This document shows, piece by piece, positions 43,450 through 55,439 of a stretch of DNA of 64,000 bases. The notes below the pieces were generated by a model. It made no database searches. It worked only from the letters and a program-made list of their open reading frames with translations, and had not been told where the DNA came from. The stretch covers positions 44,341,050 through 44,405,049 of the forward strand of contig OY292277.1 of NCBI GenBank assembly GCA_958496175.1, written 5' to 3'. Each line of letters opens with the position of its first letter. The stretch's first letter is position 1. Origin of the DNA: Sisyra terminalis. Lineage: Eukaryota > Arthropoda > Insecta > Neuroptera > Sisyridae. The position numbers and the translations under genes were made by a program.

Positions 43450-46255
43450 AAAATATCTTTTGAACATATTAAAGGACATTGAAATTAAACTTTGATTTAG
43501 ATTTGAGTACCAACTTGAATAAAAATCCTATCAAATTCGCTTTTCCTTTTTAATTTTGAAGCACACGGAAGCAATTTTTAAAAATACCCTTTAGTCTTTA
43601 TTCTAATTTAAATATTTTCGTATATTCCTGTAAATTTCTAAGGATTTCATTTGGCCTATTTATATCTGAAATTCGATTTAAACTAATGCTTTTTAAACAA
43701 ATTTTCTTTTGTTATGTTGTGAAGGATAATATTTTTATTGCAAACCAAGAAAATGCAAAACGTTCATGTCTCATTTAAATATTCCAATAAGGATTCTATA
43801 ACACTAAATTTTGAATTAAACCAAAATTTTAGGCAATTTTTTCATAAATTATTGTTCTCATATATGAATTTATACAGAATTTATAAATATCACAAAAATG
43901 CTTTATTTTTTTCCTAATTTAAGATTATTATGGTTTTATTGAAAGCTTTTCGGAAAAAAAGCTCATTTTCTTGGGAAAAAAATCCATTTGGAAAAGTATT
44001 AGATTTGTAGACTATCGAACGCTGATGGTTCTATTTTATCAAAAATTATTGCTGAAAACAGCACAAATCCATATTTTATTTTTTTTTTTAAAAAAATATC
44101 ACAACATTTTACATTTCCCAAAAAGAAAAATCTATGTTCCCGTTAAAGTCACATATACGTCTGTTTTCTTTAAAAAGGACAAAAAAAAATAACGCAACAA
44201 TAACATTCGAAAGTTTTATACGAGCGAAACTTTCCACATAATTCTCCTCTTGAGGCCGATTACAATCGGCATTGAGTCGAGGAAGTCACAAAATGATAAA
44301 ATCAAAACTTGAATCCCATCCAATTGTTATACAAATTCATTCCATATTTTTTTTCGTTTCGCAAAATTGACAAAAATAATTAGGTCTATAAATCGTTCGA
44401 ATCGGAACGCACCTACAAATTCCGACCGAATTCTCCAAATGCGCACATTTCCTGGACAATATCAATCGTTGGCGATCTATTCCTGTGTCCCATTCACACG
44501 GAGTCCTCTCCAGAAACCCCGAAACTATTAAACGAGATGAAACGTATCACCATCCCCAACCCCACAGCCTATTCACCTATATATTGTTAGCGAGCTTACC
44601 TCGACCCCTCACCCCACACTCTTAAATCTCGCCAATTCGGCACGACTCCATAATTCAAGATTAACAATTAAACTATTCAAATGAAACAATGAACTATTTA
44701 ATTCCATTAAGTTGGGGTGCTTCAATACGATACGGACAATGCTAATTCCTATTTCAATCGTTTGGAATTACTTAGAAAATTATTTCAGGAAGTGAATTAC
44801 AAGCAATAAAAATTCTTAATAACGCAATAATTTCGAGACAAGTCCATTGGTATTTTGGCCGTAAAAGCTTTCCTGAATTCCACCACTGTCCGAGTTAATA
44901 ACGAACTTTTCGGGACTTGGGAAATTTATTTCGAAAATCCATTAATTTCCAAAGAGAAATGAAAAGCTTTTCTGAGCTTTCGAAAAAAAGTCCTTTGATT
45001 TTTTTTACATTTTCTTTATGGAAATCTCTTACAAACTTTTATAGTCCAATAGATTTTGAACTAAACTTATTTTCATTAAACTTAAATCATTGCAAATCGT
45101 AAATACGTGCATTCTTGAAATCTTTAACAAAAATATACGACTGAAATTATAAATTTATAACTATAACACATGCGCAGAAATACTTTTTTCTTGTTTCTTG
45201 TTAACAAGTTTATTCTGTAATCCACCAAGAACTTATTTTCGAAAGGACAGCTTAGGGATAATCGCCAGTGAAACAAAAGGATTCGCAAAAGGTCACAATG
45301 TTTATTTAGTAAAGTAGAATTTGTATTTACGAGTAGGTATGTTAGTGATAATAAAAAGGTTAGCATTTCAACATTTGATAAATTAATATTTGCCTCTGGT
45401 AAATAATTTCCATACGAGTCCTGTTTTTTACCCATTCAATTCTTTGATTCAATAGCCTGCAGCAACCTTTACACCGGTCACCAAACACAAATTAATATTA
45501 ATTTTCCATCGTAACATCCCCAAAAAAAAATAAATAAACAAAAGACGATGAAAACAAGAACATGTGCAAATGTCCAGATATTTTATTGCTTAAAATAACA
45601 CCCCCTGGAAATTAAATCTCAAGCGGTTGCATTTAGTTGTCTGGATGGTACGTGAGAATTGAGTATCGGTAGTTTCCCTATTAAAATGTAGGAGGGTGAA
45701 TTCGTTGGGGGTTGCAAAAAAGAATGATTGTGTGATTTATTTTCACGGCTCTTAGGACTTTGACCACACATTGAGAAGGGATACGGGTGGAAAAAGTTAC
45801 AGGATAGCTTTGCGAAGGAAAGATACACGCACCAACTCTTATATTATTGTTGTTGTTTGGGAACGGTTACGAAGGACTCACTTTACTGGCAGTAGCTACA
45901 ACGCATACCCATGTGACCATCATTATTCCCTTGGGAACTTCTAGACTTGTTTATCTCCTTTTTAATCTCATACTATTCGCATCTATTGATTCACTGTAAG
46001 TGTATCGCTATTAAGTGAATATAAAAAAAGCTATATTGGTTTAGTATCAATTCTTGGTCGTTGTAAAATTAGTTTGCAAATCTAATCAATGTTCATAATA
46101 TAGGATTCTGAAGTTTTTATGTTAAATCCGTTCCAGCCGATTTTTTTGAACTTGTTAGTAGAATAAAGACAATAACATTTGAGGATGATTTGGGAAAATA
46201 AGAATTTTTCCTATCAATTAATTCTGTAGCTTTTATAGTTAAAAGCTGCATACTG
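43450..46255. other. Stretch with no recognised gene
   Basis: A less AT-rich patch at about 44400-44640 contains a good minus-strand donor (GTCGAG|GTAAGC, about 44600-44610), possibly from an untranslated exon, but no partner exon or ORF supports it. Other frames are chance. Confidence 0.3.
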
Positions 46256-46670
46256 GTAGATATCTATACTAATATATAAAATTCTTATGTCTGTCTGTAC
46301 ATTTCGATTTTGAACCCAATTTTAGGGTAAATATTTGTTTCAAGAGGCCCTTATTCCAAATTTAACATTTTTAAAATTTTTGTCTGTTTGTCTGTCTGTG
46401 TGTCTCGATTTAACTAAAGAACGGAACAACCGAATTTAATGAAATTTCGTATTAAGATACTACACATATTCCCACACATGTTAGGCTACTTATCATTGCT
46501 TACAAATAATAAGGAAAGATATTCCTTAGGGATGAAAATAGTAATTTTTACTTTGAACAGGTGAATTATATATCTTTAACATTGATAAGTATTTCATTTA
46601 TTTCCGAATCACAATAAATTAATGGATAATAATATATATATGTCTTTGAGATTCAACTAAAAAAATTACT

Positions 46671-46718
46671 TTATTACGATGCGTTTCAACAGTTTTGGCT
46701 GTCATCATCAGGTAATAA
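46671..46718 (-). ncRNA. Hammerhead-ribozyme-like motif with full stem I (family F4)
   Basis: Minus strand: TTATTAC, CTGATGA (46705-46711), T, stem GACAG/CTGTT around CCAAAA, GAAAC (46683-46687), GC, ATC and GTAATAA. GTAATAA (46671-46677) is the exact complement of TTATTAC (46712-46718), giving a 7-bp stem I that starts exactly at the predicted cleavage site after AUC. This is the best-formed example in the window. Stem III would be a single A-U pair plus an A-C mismatch. Confidence 0.55.
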
Positions 46719-47859
46719 CAATAATAATAATCATAATTATATATCATTGGAAAGGTAATTAAAAGTTAGAAAATAATCAGTAAAAATAATTTTAGTTGAA
46801 CTGATAAAAAGCACAGTAAATTCAATTTAAAGTCTAAAATATTACCTCTTTGAAATATAAACGTTTATATATATTAAATGTATACACACAGAGTTAATGT
46901 TAATATTCTCCCACTGAAGTGTGCATTATATTGACATTTTGTGCTTCCTATATCTCTGCTCCTAGTCAAATCTCAAATTCCAAATTTTCAGTGCATAATA
47001 CTATTTTTACAGTACTATAATGAAGTGATATTTCTGATTTTTATCTGGTCCCCCAACCGATATTGAGCTCAGAAAATTGCAAATTTTGAGAATTTCCAAA
47101 TTTTTTTTTTTTTTTTTTTTAAAAAGGGGCTAAAGTCTCAGACTTCAAATTTTGTTTTTGAATACAACTAGTACCTAATTGTTTGTAAAAAAAGTTTCAA
47201 AGTGTAGACTCTTTCCCTTCCTCCACAATCTTTCCGTGAAAATGGGACTTTTTACCAACGAGAACTAAGAATTTAGGCTGAAATTTCAGCCCTTAGTATT
47301 ACAATTAGGCGAAAACATTTTTTTACAAACTTATAGCTTATGTTTTTATGGACACATAACTTTTAGTTTCATGTTGATTGGACAAATAGGGCCTGAGAAA
47401 ATCAAGTTTCCGCAAACCCTTAAAAGTGCAAAAATGTCTGCGCCTAGTAAAACTAATATGGCCACCACACGAAAACTAAAAACAATAAAATTAAAATAAT
47501 GATGATTTTGAACTACCAACATGTCGGGGTGATAGCACACACAAAATTAAATTTTTGTTAATTGGTCGAGCAACCATTTCATTTATTTTTGGACCACGTC
47601 ATTTGAACTGACCCTACAGTAATTTTTTTTTTACAAAATTGTTGTAAATAGCCCCTTGGGGTTGCTTAATAAGGAAATATTACCGAAAAAAACTAATAGT
47701 TGTAGTAATAATAATAATAGTAATAAAACTTAAAGTAAATACGTTTTTAAAACCGTGCATACATACAATCCTGAATTTATATATCCCCTCTGACTGATGA
47801 AATTTTAATATTGGATATATTCCTTATAAGAAGTACTAAGTAGACATCTGATAAGATTT

Positions 47860-48560
47860 TTTTTTTGAAAATTCCTACCCTAAAAGAATAAACGGGGGTG
47901 ACTAAGTTTCTATGAGAAAATGTAGAGTTAATCAACAATCGAAATTTTGAATTTAATTAGTGTAATTAATAAATAAATAATTAATTAATAATAAGTTTCG
48001 GTTTTTGTTAATCATTTTAAAAACAGCAATTTAAATAACGTCATTTCATTTAATTAGTGTAAAAGTTTATGTAGTAGGTACTTATACCAAATATCAAAGA
48101 CGCGGTTTTTAATTTTTGTTTGTTTTTCAACAATCAATTTTTTTAAAATCTAATTTTTATCAACCAATGATTGTGACCTGGAGCAATTATGTATTCTGCT
48201 GAAAACCATTAAGGGAGCAATTTTTTATCATATATTTCATTATCAATTAAAATATACAATCTTCCAAACTAACTTTTCTTTGGTATTTAGAACAATTTTG
48301 AAAACCAAAAATTGTTATTGAAAATAAATAAAATATTCGAATTTACTTCCACACTTTCTATCTGTTTCCAACAGTTTTGTATGTACAACGTCCAAATTAT
48401 AATATTTGTGTCGATGAAAATTGGAAAGTGTTTTTCTTATATGATGCTGATACATAATAAGAAAGGGTTTTTTGGTTTTTCTCCTCTAAAAGAGTGAAAA
48501 ATGGTGGCAAAGTTTGTACGGCATAACGTCTAATAGACAATCGAAATTTCAAATTTCATA
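47860..48560 (+). repeat. Repeat block shared with 15.3-15.7 kb
   Basis: Contains two diverged copies of the CTAAAAGA(A/G)T...AAGTTT...AACAATCGAAATTT phrase (about 47880-47960 and 48480-48560), and one copy of the CCAAACTAACTTTTCTTTGG block. Order and orientation match the 15.3-kb locus. It sits within the Helitron-like element, which may have carried it. Confidence 0.6.
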
Positions 48561-49469
48561 GTCGCAGTATCATTATAAACGAAACGTAATTACATTTTAT
48601 TATAAAAAAAAATTGGTTTAATATTAAAAACAGAAACTTTAGGTCTGCTTAAAAATTTAAACTCTGATAGATATATCTGAAAATGGTTAAGTTAAGTTTA
48701 CAAGTGAGCATTAAGTTTTTTGGTTTTCAGATATTGTAAATCTGAAAATCCGAAATACGTATTCACAAATAAATACATTAGTGAGCGAATATCGAGTAGC
48801 GAAAAATTCGGCGAACCAAAAGAAAATGGTTTAATTATATTGTTGAAATTCAGATATTTTAACAATAAGTGCATAGATACACTATGGTTATACTTGATTA
48901 GGGAGGAACTAGGTTTCGTGCAATTGAACTAATTTTAATTTCGCGGTAGTTTTGTATATTGCAGTAGTGTAATAGTTTTGAGAATAAGATTCATTCGGGA
49001 GTCGAGACAGTGAAATGGGATTTCTACTAACATTCCAAATCTAGACCCTTTACTTCTGTTTTGATAACTTTTTACTGTTTTGAGTCATAATTAAGACCGA
49101 CTTTATTGAACTTGACGATATTTTTTTATGTAAGATAGATTCTGATTGATTTATGGATCATTTGGTTCACGGTAGGTATACCTGCCGTAGGTATACGCAA
49201 TTGAACATACTCTTTTTAGATATTTATAAATATTTTTTGAAAATTAATTGATCATTATATTTAAATATTTTATTCCAAGCTGCATTTTATTAAATGTATT
49301 TTTAAAGTTGACATAATAGTGTTTATAAGTATGATTATGTTTTTTGTAAAAGAAATAAGGAAATAAAAATTTTCTTATATCACTACAAAAACCAAATCTA
49401 AAAAGAAAATATATTCTAATCTTACGTTACGCAGACGAAGTCGCGGGGATTAGCTAGTTTTACTATAAT

Positions 49470-50630
49470 TATACAGTTTAGTACATTTTTGAATTTTTAT
49501 AATTTATGGATTTCTTAAGAGTCCTTAAAATTATACATAATTATCTATTCGACAATATCGCCAATTGTAAATTCATCAATTCATCAAAAATGAATGACTT
49601 TTTTCCGAAGAAAAAGTGAAAAAGAAAGGTACAATCCACTCGAAACCTATACATATGTGCGTTGGTTCATTAATTAATAACCGCAATCAAATATGCCGTT
49701 TGTGGTGCACTGAAAAAGGTAACTTTAAAAAGGAATATTTGATTGCTTTTGCGACCCACGAGAAACGAATGAATATAATTTTAAAGCTAATTTTTTTTAT
49801 TCTTATCATCATCGGTCGGCGATCGATATGACGATAAAAATTTCGCCGCCTAGGATGAGGCACATGTGTGGGAAACCCGACGGCGGACGCTGTTTCCGAC
49901 CTGATTTGCTTTATTTTCATATCAAATAACATATGTCATTGAATTTCATTCAATTTTATCGCTATGACTCCACAGAAAATATTGAAACTATCTCACATTT
50001 AAAAGCACGGCAAAGACCTCAAGACGCCGCCATAGAATTCCTTCAATATTTACGAGAGCCTTTTTTTCAATAATTAAATTGACTTATGAAGCTAAGGAAT
50101 TGAAAATCTTTCTATGGTTAAAAATAGAAATGAATAAAATTTAATAATGTATTACTGCACTAAACGTTGGAGAACCCATTTTTGAAATATCATGAAGAAT
50201 AGCAATTCTTTTTTCCCTATGTTCATTTTGGGTTTTTCATCAACTTCAATTTCCCAAATATATTTTCACTAGCAAATCCAAGCTTTCCTATATATCAAGG
50301 GGGCCCATTTAAGATTGCGCCGTTGAATAAAGCTTAATAAATACTTTATTAGCCATAAATACTTCCTAAAATCGCTAAAAATCTTAGTAACTATAAAACG
50401 AAGAGTAAGAAAAGAAAAAAATATCTTTTTCAAAATTTTGGCTCCACTAGAATGATTATAAAAATAAAATTTATTACTCTTATAATATATATACAAATAC
50501 TTTTGATTACAACTTGTTTTCAATTTTAGGTGTGATGTACCTTGCATAAACCATCCAAGCAGCGTCTGTAGGTCCTGATCTAGGATAAAGATTAGTTTAC
50601 GATATTGTAGTTGTTTATTTGGGTTGGGGA
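49470..50630. other. Stretch with no recognised gene
   Basis: A less AT-rich patch at about 49800-49920 has frames on both strands (71 and 81 codons), neither recognisable. Other frames are AT-driven. Confidence 0.3.
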
Positions 50631-50639
50631 AAAAAAGAT

Positions 50640-52180
50640 GGCAATTTTTAAGAAACCCCGAATATTGTTTCTGATTTCTGTTTGTTATAAGACCATATGT
50701 CTTATTCTTTTATATTTGTGGAGTAGGTCATCGAGGTTGTAGTCACTGATGCTTATAATTATTTGGCTAGGGCCACTTTTGCAATTTGTGAAGAATTTTC
50801 GCGACAAGGCGAGGACATATAAGTCTAGTGGTAGTATCCTTAATTCCTCATGAAGATCGTGTACCGTATTTGGTTGGGTAGTTTCCCAGCATTCTTAGTA
50901 ATTTATTTTGGACTCTGTATTGTCAGATACTTGGTTTTGCTTATTGAACTCCAGACTGGACATGTACGATATATGTAAGTACTGGTCTGAGCACTGTTTT
51001 ATAAATTATTAATTTATTATAATTTAAACAGCCTTGATTGTCTATTTAACAATGGATATAAGATGTTAGTTGGGGTCATTAATTTGATTTTAGTTAGTTT
51101 GATATGTTCAGCAAAGTTAAGTCTGGAATCCAGTTGCATCCCCAAGTATCTAACTGTTTTTGCCCATTTTATATTTTTCTCATTTATTAATATCTTTTTA
51201 TGCTTGTTGGGTCTTCTTCTAGTGAATAGGATACCTTCAGCTTTGTTATCATTGACCTTTATTTTCCATCTTTTAAGAAAAAATCGTTATTCTTTTTAAT
51301 GCCTTGGTTATTCTGTTGGCCACTGTAATAGCTCTCCAGGAGGATGCAAAAATTGCTGTATCGTCAGCATATAGGGAAAGGAAAGTTTCGGGTGTCCACG
51401 AGATATTATTTATACATAGAATAAATAAAATAGATCCCATAATAGACCCTTGAGCGACTCCAGTCTTAATTAATCTGCTATTAGACATTTCATTTTTGAT
51501 TTGCACACAAAATTGGCGCTCTTTGAGATAACTCAATATTATTATTATTATTATGTATCTTGGGAATTTCATTTTAATTAGTTTGTATATTAGTCCCTCA
51601 TGCCATAGAGTATCTAAAGTCTTTTTTATGTCAAGTATAGCCATTCCCGTGTGTTTATTATTGTTAAAGGCGTCAGTTATATGGTCACATATTTTCTGTA
51701 GAGTTGCATTGTTGTGGAATGCCTGGATCTGAATCCAAACTGTTCGGGTATTAACATTTTTTCTTTGTTAATATGCCCGTTTTTTCGCCTTAGGATAGTT
51801 CGTACGGCAATTTTGCTTAAGGTTGTAAGTAGGCTGATAGGTCTATAACTAGTAGGACTGAATGCTGGTTTACCAGGTTTGAGCATCAAAATCAGTTTAG
51901 ATTTTTTGAATGTTTCTGGAAAATATCCGTAAGCCTGCATTTTATTTATGATAGTGCTCAATCTCTTGATCACTATTTGTGGAAGGTTTTTCAGTACCTT
52001 GGCATTGATATTATCTGTTCCTGGCGCTTTGTGTTTTTTTAATTTTTTAATGATGTTTTTTATTTCTCTAAGTTTGACATGGTCAATGTTTGCAGAGTCT
52101 TCAGTTGTTGTTTTAAAAAATTTGCAACATATATAGTAATTTTCTTGTTTTGGTTTGGGCTGCCTAGATTGAGGTTTTGC
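50640..52180 (-). pseudogene. Jockey-type non-LTR retrotransposon, reverse transcriptase region
   Basis: Minus-strand fragments in order: FPETFKKSKLILMLKPGKP and TSYRPISLLTTLSKIA (51973-51677), then LDIKKTLDTLWHEGLIYKL, GVAQGSIMGSILF and the catalytic LYADDTAIFA (51644-51273). A post-RT block VRYLGMQLDSRLNF follows (about 51160-51120), and C-terminal words such as ECWETTQPNTVHDLHEELR (about 50890-50830). The first aspartate of the A motif is retained. Frameshifts near 51660 and 51280 and later stops kill it. It is a longer relative of the fragment at 21.6 kb. Confidence 0.9.
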
Positions 52181-52317
52181 TCATGAGCAGCTTCAAACTG
52201 TGTAGTTAGTACTAGAATGATTAAATCTTTTCATCTATAAGAGAAACACGATATTACTTAAAAGGTCTGCACGAATAGTTTTCAATAGTCCATTTTGTCG
52301 AATATTTTCTGGAAACT

Positions 52318-52602
52318 TCAGATTGTCGAGACCTCTATCTTTTCAATGGTAATTTTGATTACATACTTCAAGATGCCAATTGTCTCTAGATGGTTTACAG
52401 CACACTTATTTTTAATAGCTCTCCATAAGAAATAGTTTAACGGGGTTAAATCGCAACTTCTTGGTAGCCAATTGACTTTATAGTTTCGGTTGATTATGCG
52501 ATTTTCGAAAACAGTGTCCAAAAGATTAATTATATCATTGGCTGTATGGCAAGTTGCAAACCTCTTATTGAAAAAAAATATCGTCCAAGTCATTTTTTTC
52601 AA
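52318..52602 (-). pseudogene. Degenerate DD41D-type transposase fragment
   Basis: A 94-codon frame contains ATCHTANDIINLLD and LPRSCDLTPLNYFLW, the same region as the transposases at 7-7.9 kb but clearly diverged. The second catalytic Asp (expected in QDGATCH) is lost and the third is Asn (PLN instead of PLD), so it is dead. It abuts the LINE relic, suggesting nested insertions. Confidence 0.7.
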
Positions 52603-52609
52603 TTTTTGG

Positions 52610-53680
52610 AAACAAAAATGACCATTGACGATAACGGTAGTATCATTGAATCAAAAAAATGCTTTTAAAAAGCTTTTAAAAATGTGTCCTTTTATTTTAA
52701 AGCTAAAAACAAGAATATTGTCCGGGTCTTTTATTATTTGATACAGTTCAAAGAAAAACATTCCAGGAATTGATGTTTAAAATTAAACAACATTGTAGGT
52801 TCTTCATCCAAACTATCGTGGCTTTGTCTATGTAATATCATTTAATAGCCTATTTTATCAATTCAATTTTTTAGTATATTTTCTTTTGTATGAACTATAT
52901 TTTAACCATGATTAAAAGATAAGCTAGGATTCAATTTTTGCAAATTAAAATACATTTTGAAATCAAAATTGAATAAAAATCCAACATGAACATATGGTAA
53001 AAAGAATCTCTATTCTTCATAATATTTTAAAAATGGGTTCAACAATGTTTAGTTCAGTATTACGTTACTTAAGGAACGTTAAGGAAGAACTGAAGAAAAC
53101 AGGAATATTCCCAGTAAGATTCCAGTCCCTGATGAATAAGGAATTTAAGATCGAATTGACCAAAAAAACAAAATAATTTCAAAGGACACAAAATATTCAA
53201 TAATATAAATGAGTTTAGAAATATTTCTATATGACTTTAAACTCAAGAATAAGTGAGAATTTGAGGATTCTTTGTATGCATATGAGTTTTAACATGTTTA
53301 ATGTATTTATAGGTGTAAATTTAAATAATTAAAATACAAAGTAGATAAATTAATTTAATTCTTAGTAATTTAATAATTAAAAATATAGCAATATTACCAA
53401 TATCAATTAATTTTCGCAATTCAATTTTAGGTGGTACGAAGTTCACCAGGTCCTCAAATATTTTATAAAAAAAATATTTGCACATAACATAATCAAGTGC
53501 ATACCAATTGTAACTCAGGCCATTTGTAAAACGTATTATTTTTTAAATATATTTAATATTATTACTATTCACAAAAGAACTTAATGAAACCATGAAATGA
53601 AATTTGAAATTTAATTTGTTTCAAAATACATTAAAAATATTATTAAATTGTAAATATACAAAAAATTAAAGTATATGCTT
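52610..53680. other. AT-rich stretch with no recognised gene
   Basis: No coding or repeat structure could be supported. Confidence 0.4.
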
Positions 53681-53684
53681 AACT

Positions 53685-54716
53685 GGTGATATAAAATAAC
53701 ATAATAAAAGTTTGAAGGCCAAAATGAGTGAATAACAAGTTTAAATATGTCGTTCTGGAATTTGGAACCAGTTTGAGGTATTTATTATTTGTTGTCAATT
53801 ATAAATACATTAACACCTGTTTCCGAATCCATTAGTGGCACCTTTCAATCTACATTTTTCACACATTTTGGCCTTCACGCTTTTACTATACTATTTAATA
53901 CCACCCGTAGAGACCAGGTATAGAATCGTTTACAATTTCACACCAGCTTGAAATTAAGCACATTTCGGTCATAATATGGATCATTATGGATCAAAGGTCG
54001 ATAATTCGAACGTAAATTTCTGCCTACCTGCATTCTTTCGTACGATTTAAGAACAGGTTTATTGATTTTGATAATATTTTGTTTTCAGGTACTTCTTCAT
54101 CGTGTTTCGCCAAAAATAAGTATAAAGGTCACAAAGTCTAATCTAAATAGTTGTAACAATATTTTACTCTGATTTCACTTATGGTTCCAATTTAAAGACA
54201 GCTTTACTGATTTGATAGAAACTTTGTAATCAAGTTAAACTAATTTTTCTTCGGAAAAAAAGGTTGCCTATTTACGTTTATTTATTAATAATAAAAGTAA
54301 CATTCTGAAGAAGACCGATTAAAATAAATGAACGGACACTCATTAATTGGTTATAAATTGGTCCCTTTAACGTACTATCTATGTTCTTTTTTAAGATATC
54401 GAAAAATTAGCATACTTTAAACCAGGGGTGACCAACCCAAATGATATGGTGGGCCACTTCGGAAATGCATCATAACTCCGCGGGGCACTTTTGAAGTTAT
54501 ATCTCAAATTTCCCATATTAGATTTAGATACACTGTAAACATTTTTATTATATTGGTTTTAACCACTTTGGTTATTATAAAGTGTTTACATTTTATAAAA
54601 GCCTCATGCATCTCGCGGATTGAAAAATATTCTCAAAGTGTGCCTTTTGGCAACCTCTGATTTAAATAAACAATGAATAATCTATCGTTTATCTACATAT
54701 ATAAAATTATTATATT
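53685..54716 (+). repeat. About 1-kb interspersed repeat, copy 2
   Basis: Collinear with 15945-16935, with many substitutions and some indels. It includes the hairpin-GTTTC palindrome (about 53965-53990) and the hAT-like MITE (about 54425-54660). The match ends at ATAAAATTATTATAT in both places, overlapping the start of the Helitron-like element at 54692. Confidence 0.65.
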
Positions 54717-55120
54717 GGTTTGGGTAGACTTTAAAAATTCAAAAATTTCTGCACCGATTTAGCTGAAATTTGGCCACGATATACAATCTGCTTTAAATAT
54801 TGTTTTTATCAATTTCTTGTATTTGTTACATAATTACGACCGCAAGAAAACGACTTTTTCAAAGGCCAATACAATAGGCGCTAAGTATCAATACTTCATT
54901 GTTATGATAGCGCAATGATTTTTAGAGGTAGACCAAATTTTCTCAAGACGTAATTGATAATTGTATACCTTGATGTTAAGTTATTGGTACAGCAAGGGAA
55001 GCTGTGGGTTAATGAGGGATTCTTATAATTCATAGGCTTTTTTTCTTAAATTCAATTTATTTATTTACAACCATTTCACAACTATAGGCTAGCAGGACAA
55101 CGTCTGCCGGGTGCAGCTAG
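54692..55120 (+). mobile_element. Short Helitron-like element
   Basis: Begins TCTACATATATAAAATT after an A and ends GTCTGCCGGGTGCAGCTAG before a T. The internal phrase GCACCGATTTAGCTGAAATT is typical of insect non-autonomous Helitrons. The exact 5' end is uncertain because the first 25 bp are also in the 1-kb repeat at 16.9 kb. Confidence 0.55.
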
Positions 55121-55430
55121 TAATATATAAAAATCTTACCATAAACATAAATTTGAGCAGAAGTTCAAAAAAAAGTATTTGTGATATATTTCCCAGATAT
55201 GTCTGAAATTCGAATCATCACAAAGCAGTCACGGAGCGATCCAAACTACTTGACGACCACTGGGGAAGATTGCTTAGCAATCGAAATACGTATCTGGGCA
55301 ACATGTCACAAATACTTTTGTTTGAACTTCTGTTCAAATTTATGTATATGGTATAATTTTTATAAATTATTATATTAAATTATACTACATAAATTGAACC
55401 ACAATATATTTTATGTACTGTATAAACACG
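55121..55430. mobile_element. Inverted-repeat element, family F5 copy 2 (empty site for the 35.9-kb MITE)
   Basis: Matches the right arm and centre of 35425-36612, with a shortened left arm lacking its motif. It directly follows the Helitron 3' end, which probably truncated it or used it as a target. It continues through ATTATATTAAATTATACTAC with no insert, proving the pre-insertion sequence for the MITE at 35857. It ends near CTGTATAAACACG. Confidence 0.7.
55257..55299 (+). ncRNA. Hammerhead-like motif, F5 copy 2
   Basis: CTGGGGA (55260-55266, core A changed to G), A, a perfect 6-bp stem GATTGC/GCAATC with loop TTA, GAAAT, ACGTATC|TGG pairing with CCA upstream. The core change would be expected to abolish cleavage. 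Confidence 0.4.
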
Positions 55431-55439
55431 ATGTATTAG

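Larger units (their letters stand above)
46263..49457 (+). mobile_element. Helitron-like element, non-autonomous, 3.2 kb
   Basis: It starts TCTATACTAATATATAAA after an A and ends GACGAAGTCGCGGGGATTAG then CTAG before a T. These are the A|TC...CTAG|T borders of Helitrons, with a small GAC-GAA-GTC hairpin near the 3' end. The 5' part has TGTCTGTCTG runs and ACCGAATTTAATGAAATTTC, common in insect Helitrons. No Rep/helicase is encoded. The distance may include other insertions, such as the hammerhead-like motif at 46671 and a block shared with 15.3-15.7 kb. Confidence 0.6.

Noticed and set aside
44255..44290. Hammerhead-like motif around TTGAGGCCGATTACAATCGG
   Set aside because: There is a hairpin but no GAAAC after it and no complementary stem I.
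51063..51299. 78-codon plus-strand hydrophobic frame
   Set aside because: It is the antisense shadow of the jockey-type region that encodes YLGMQLDSRLNF on the minus strand.
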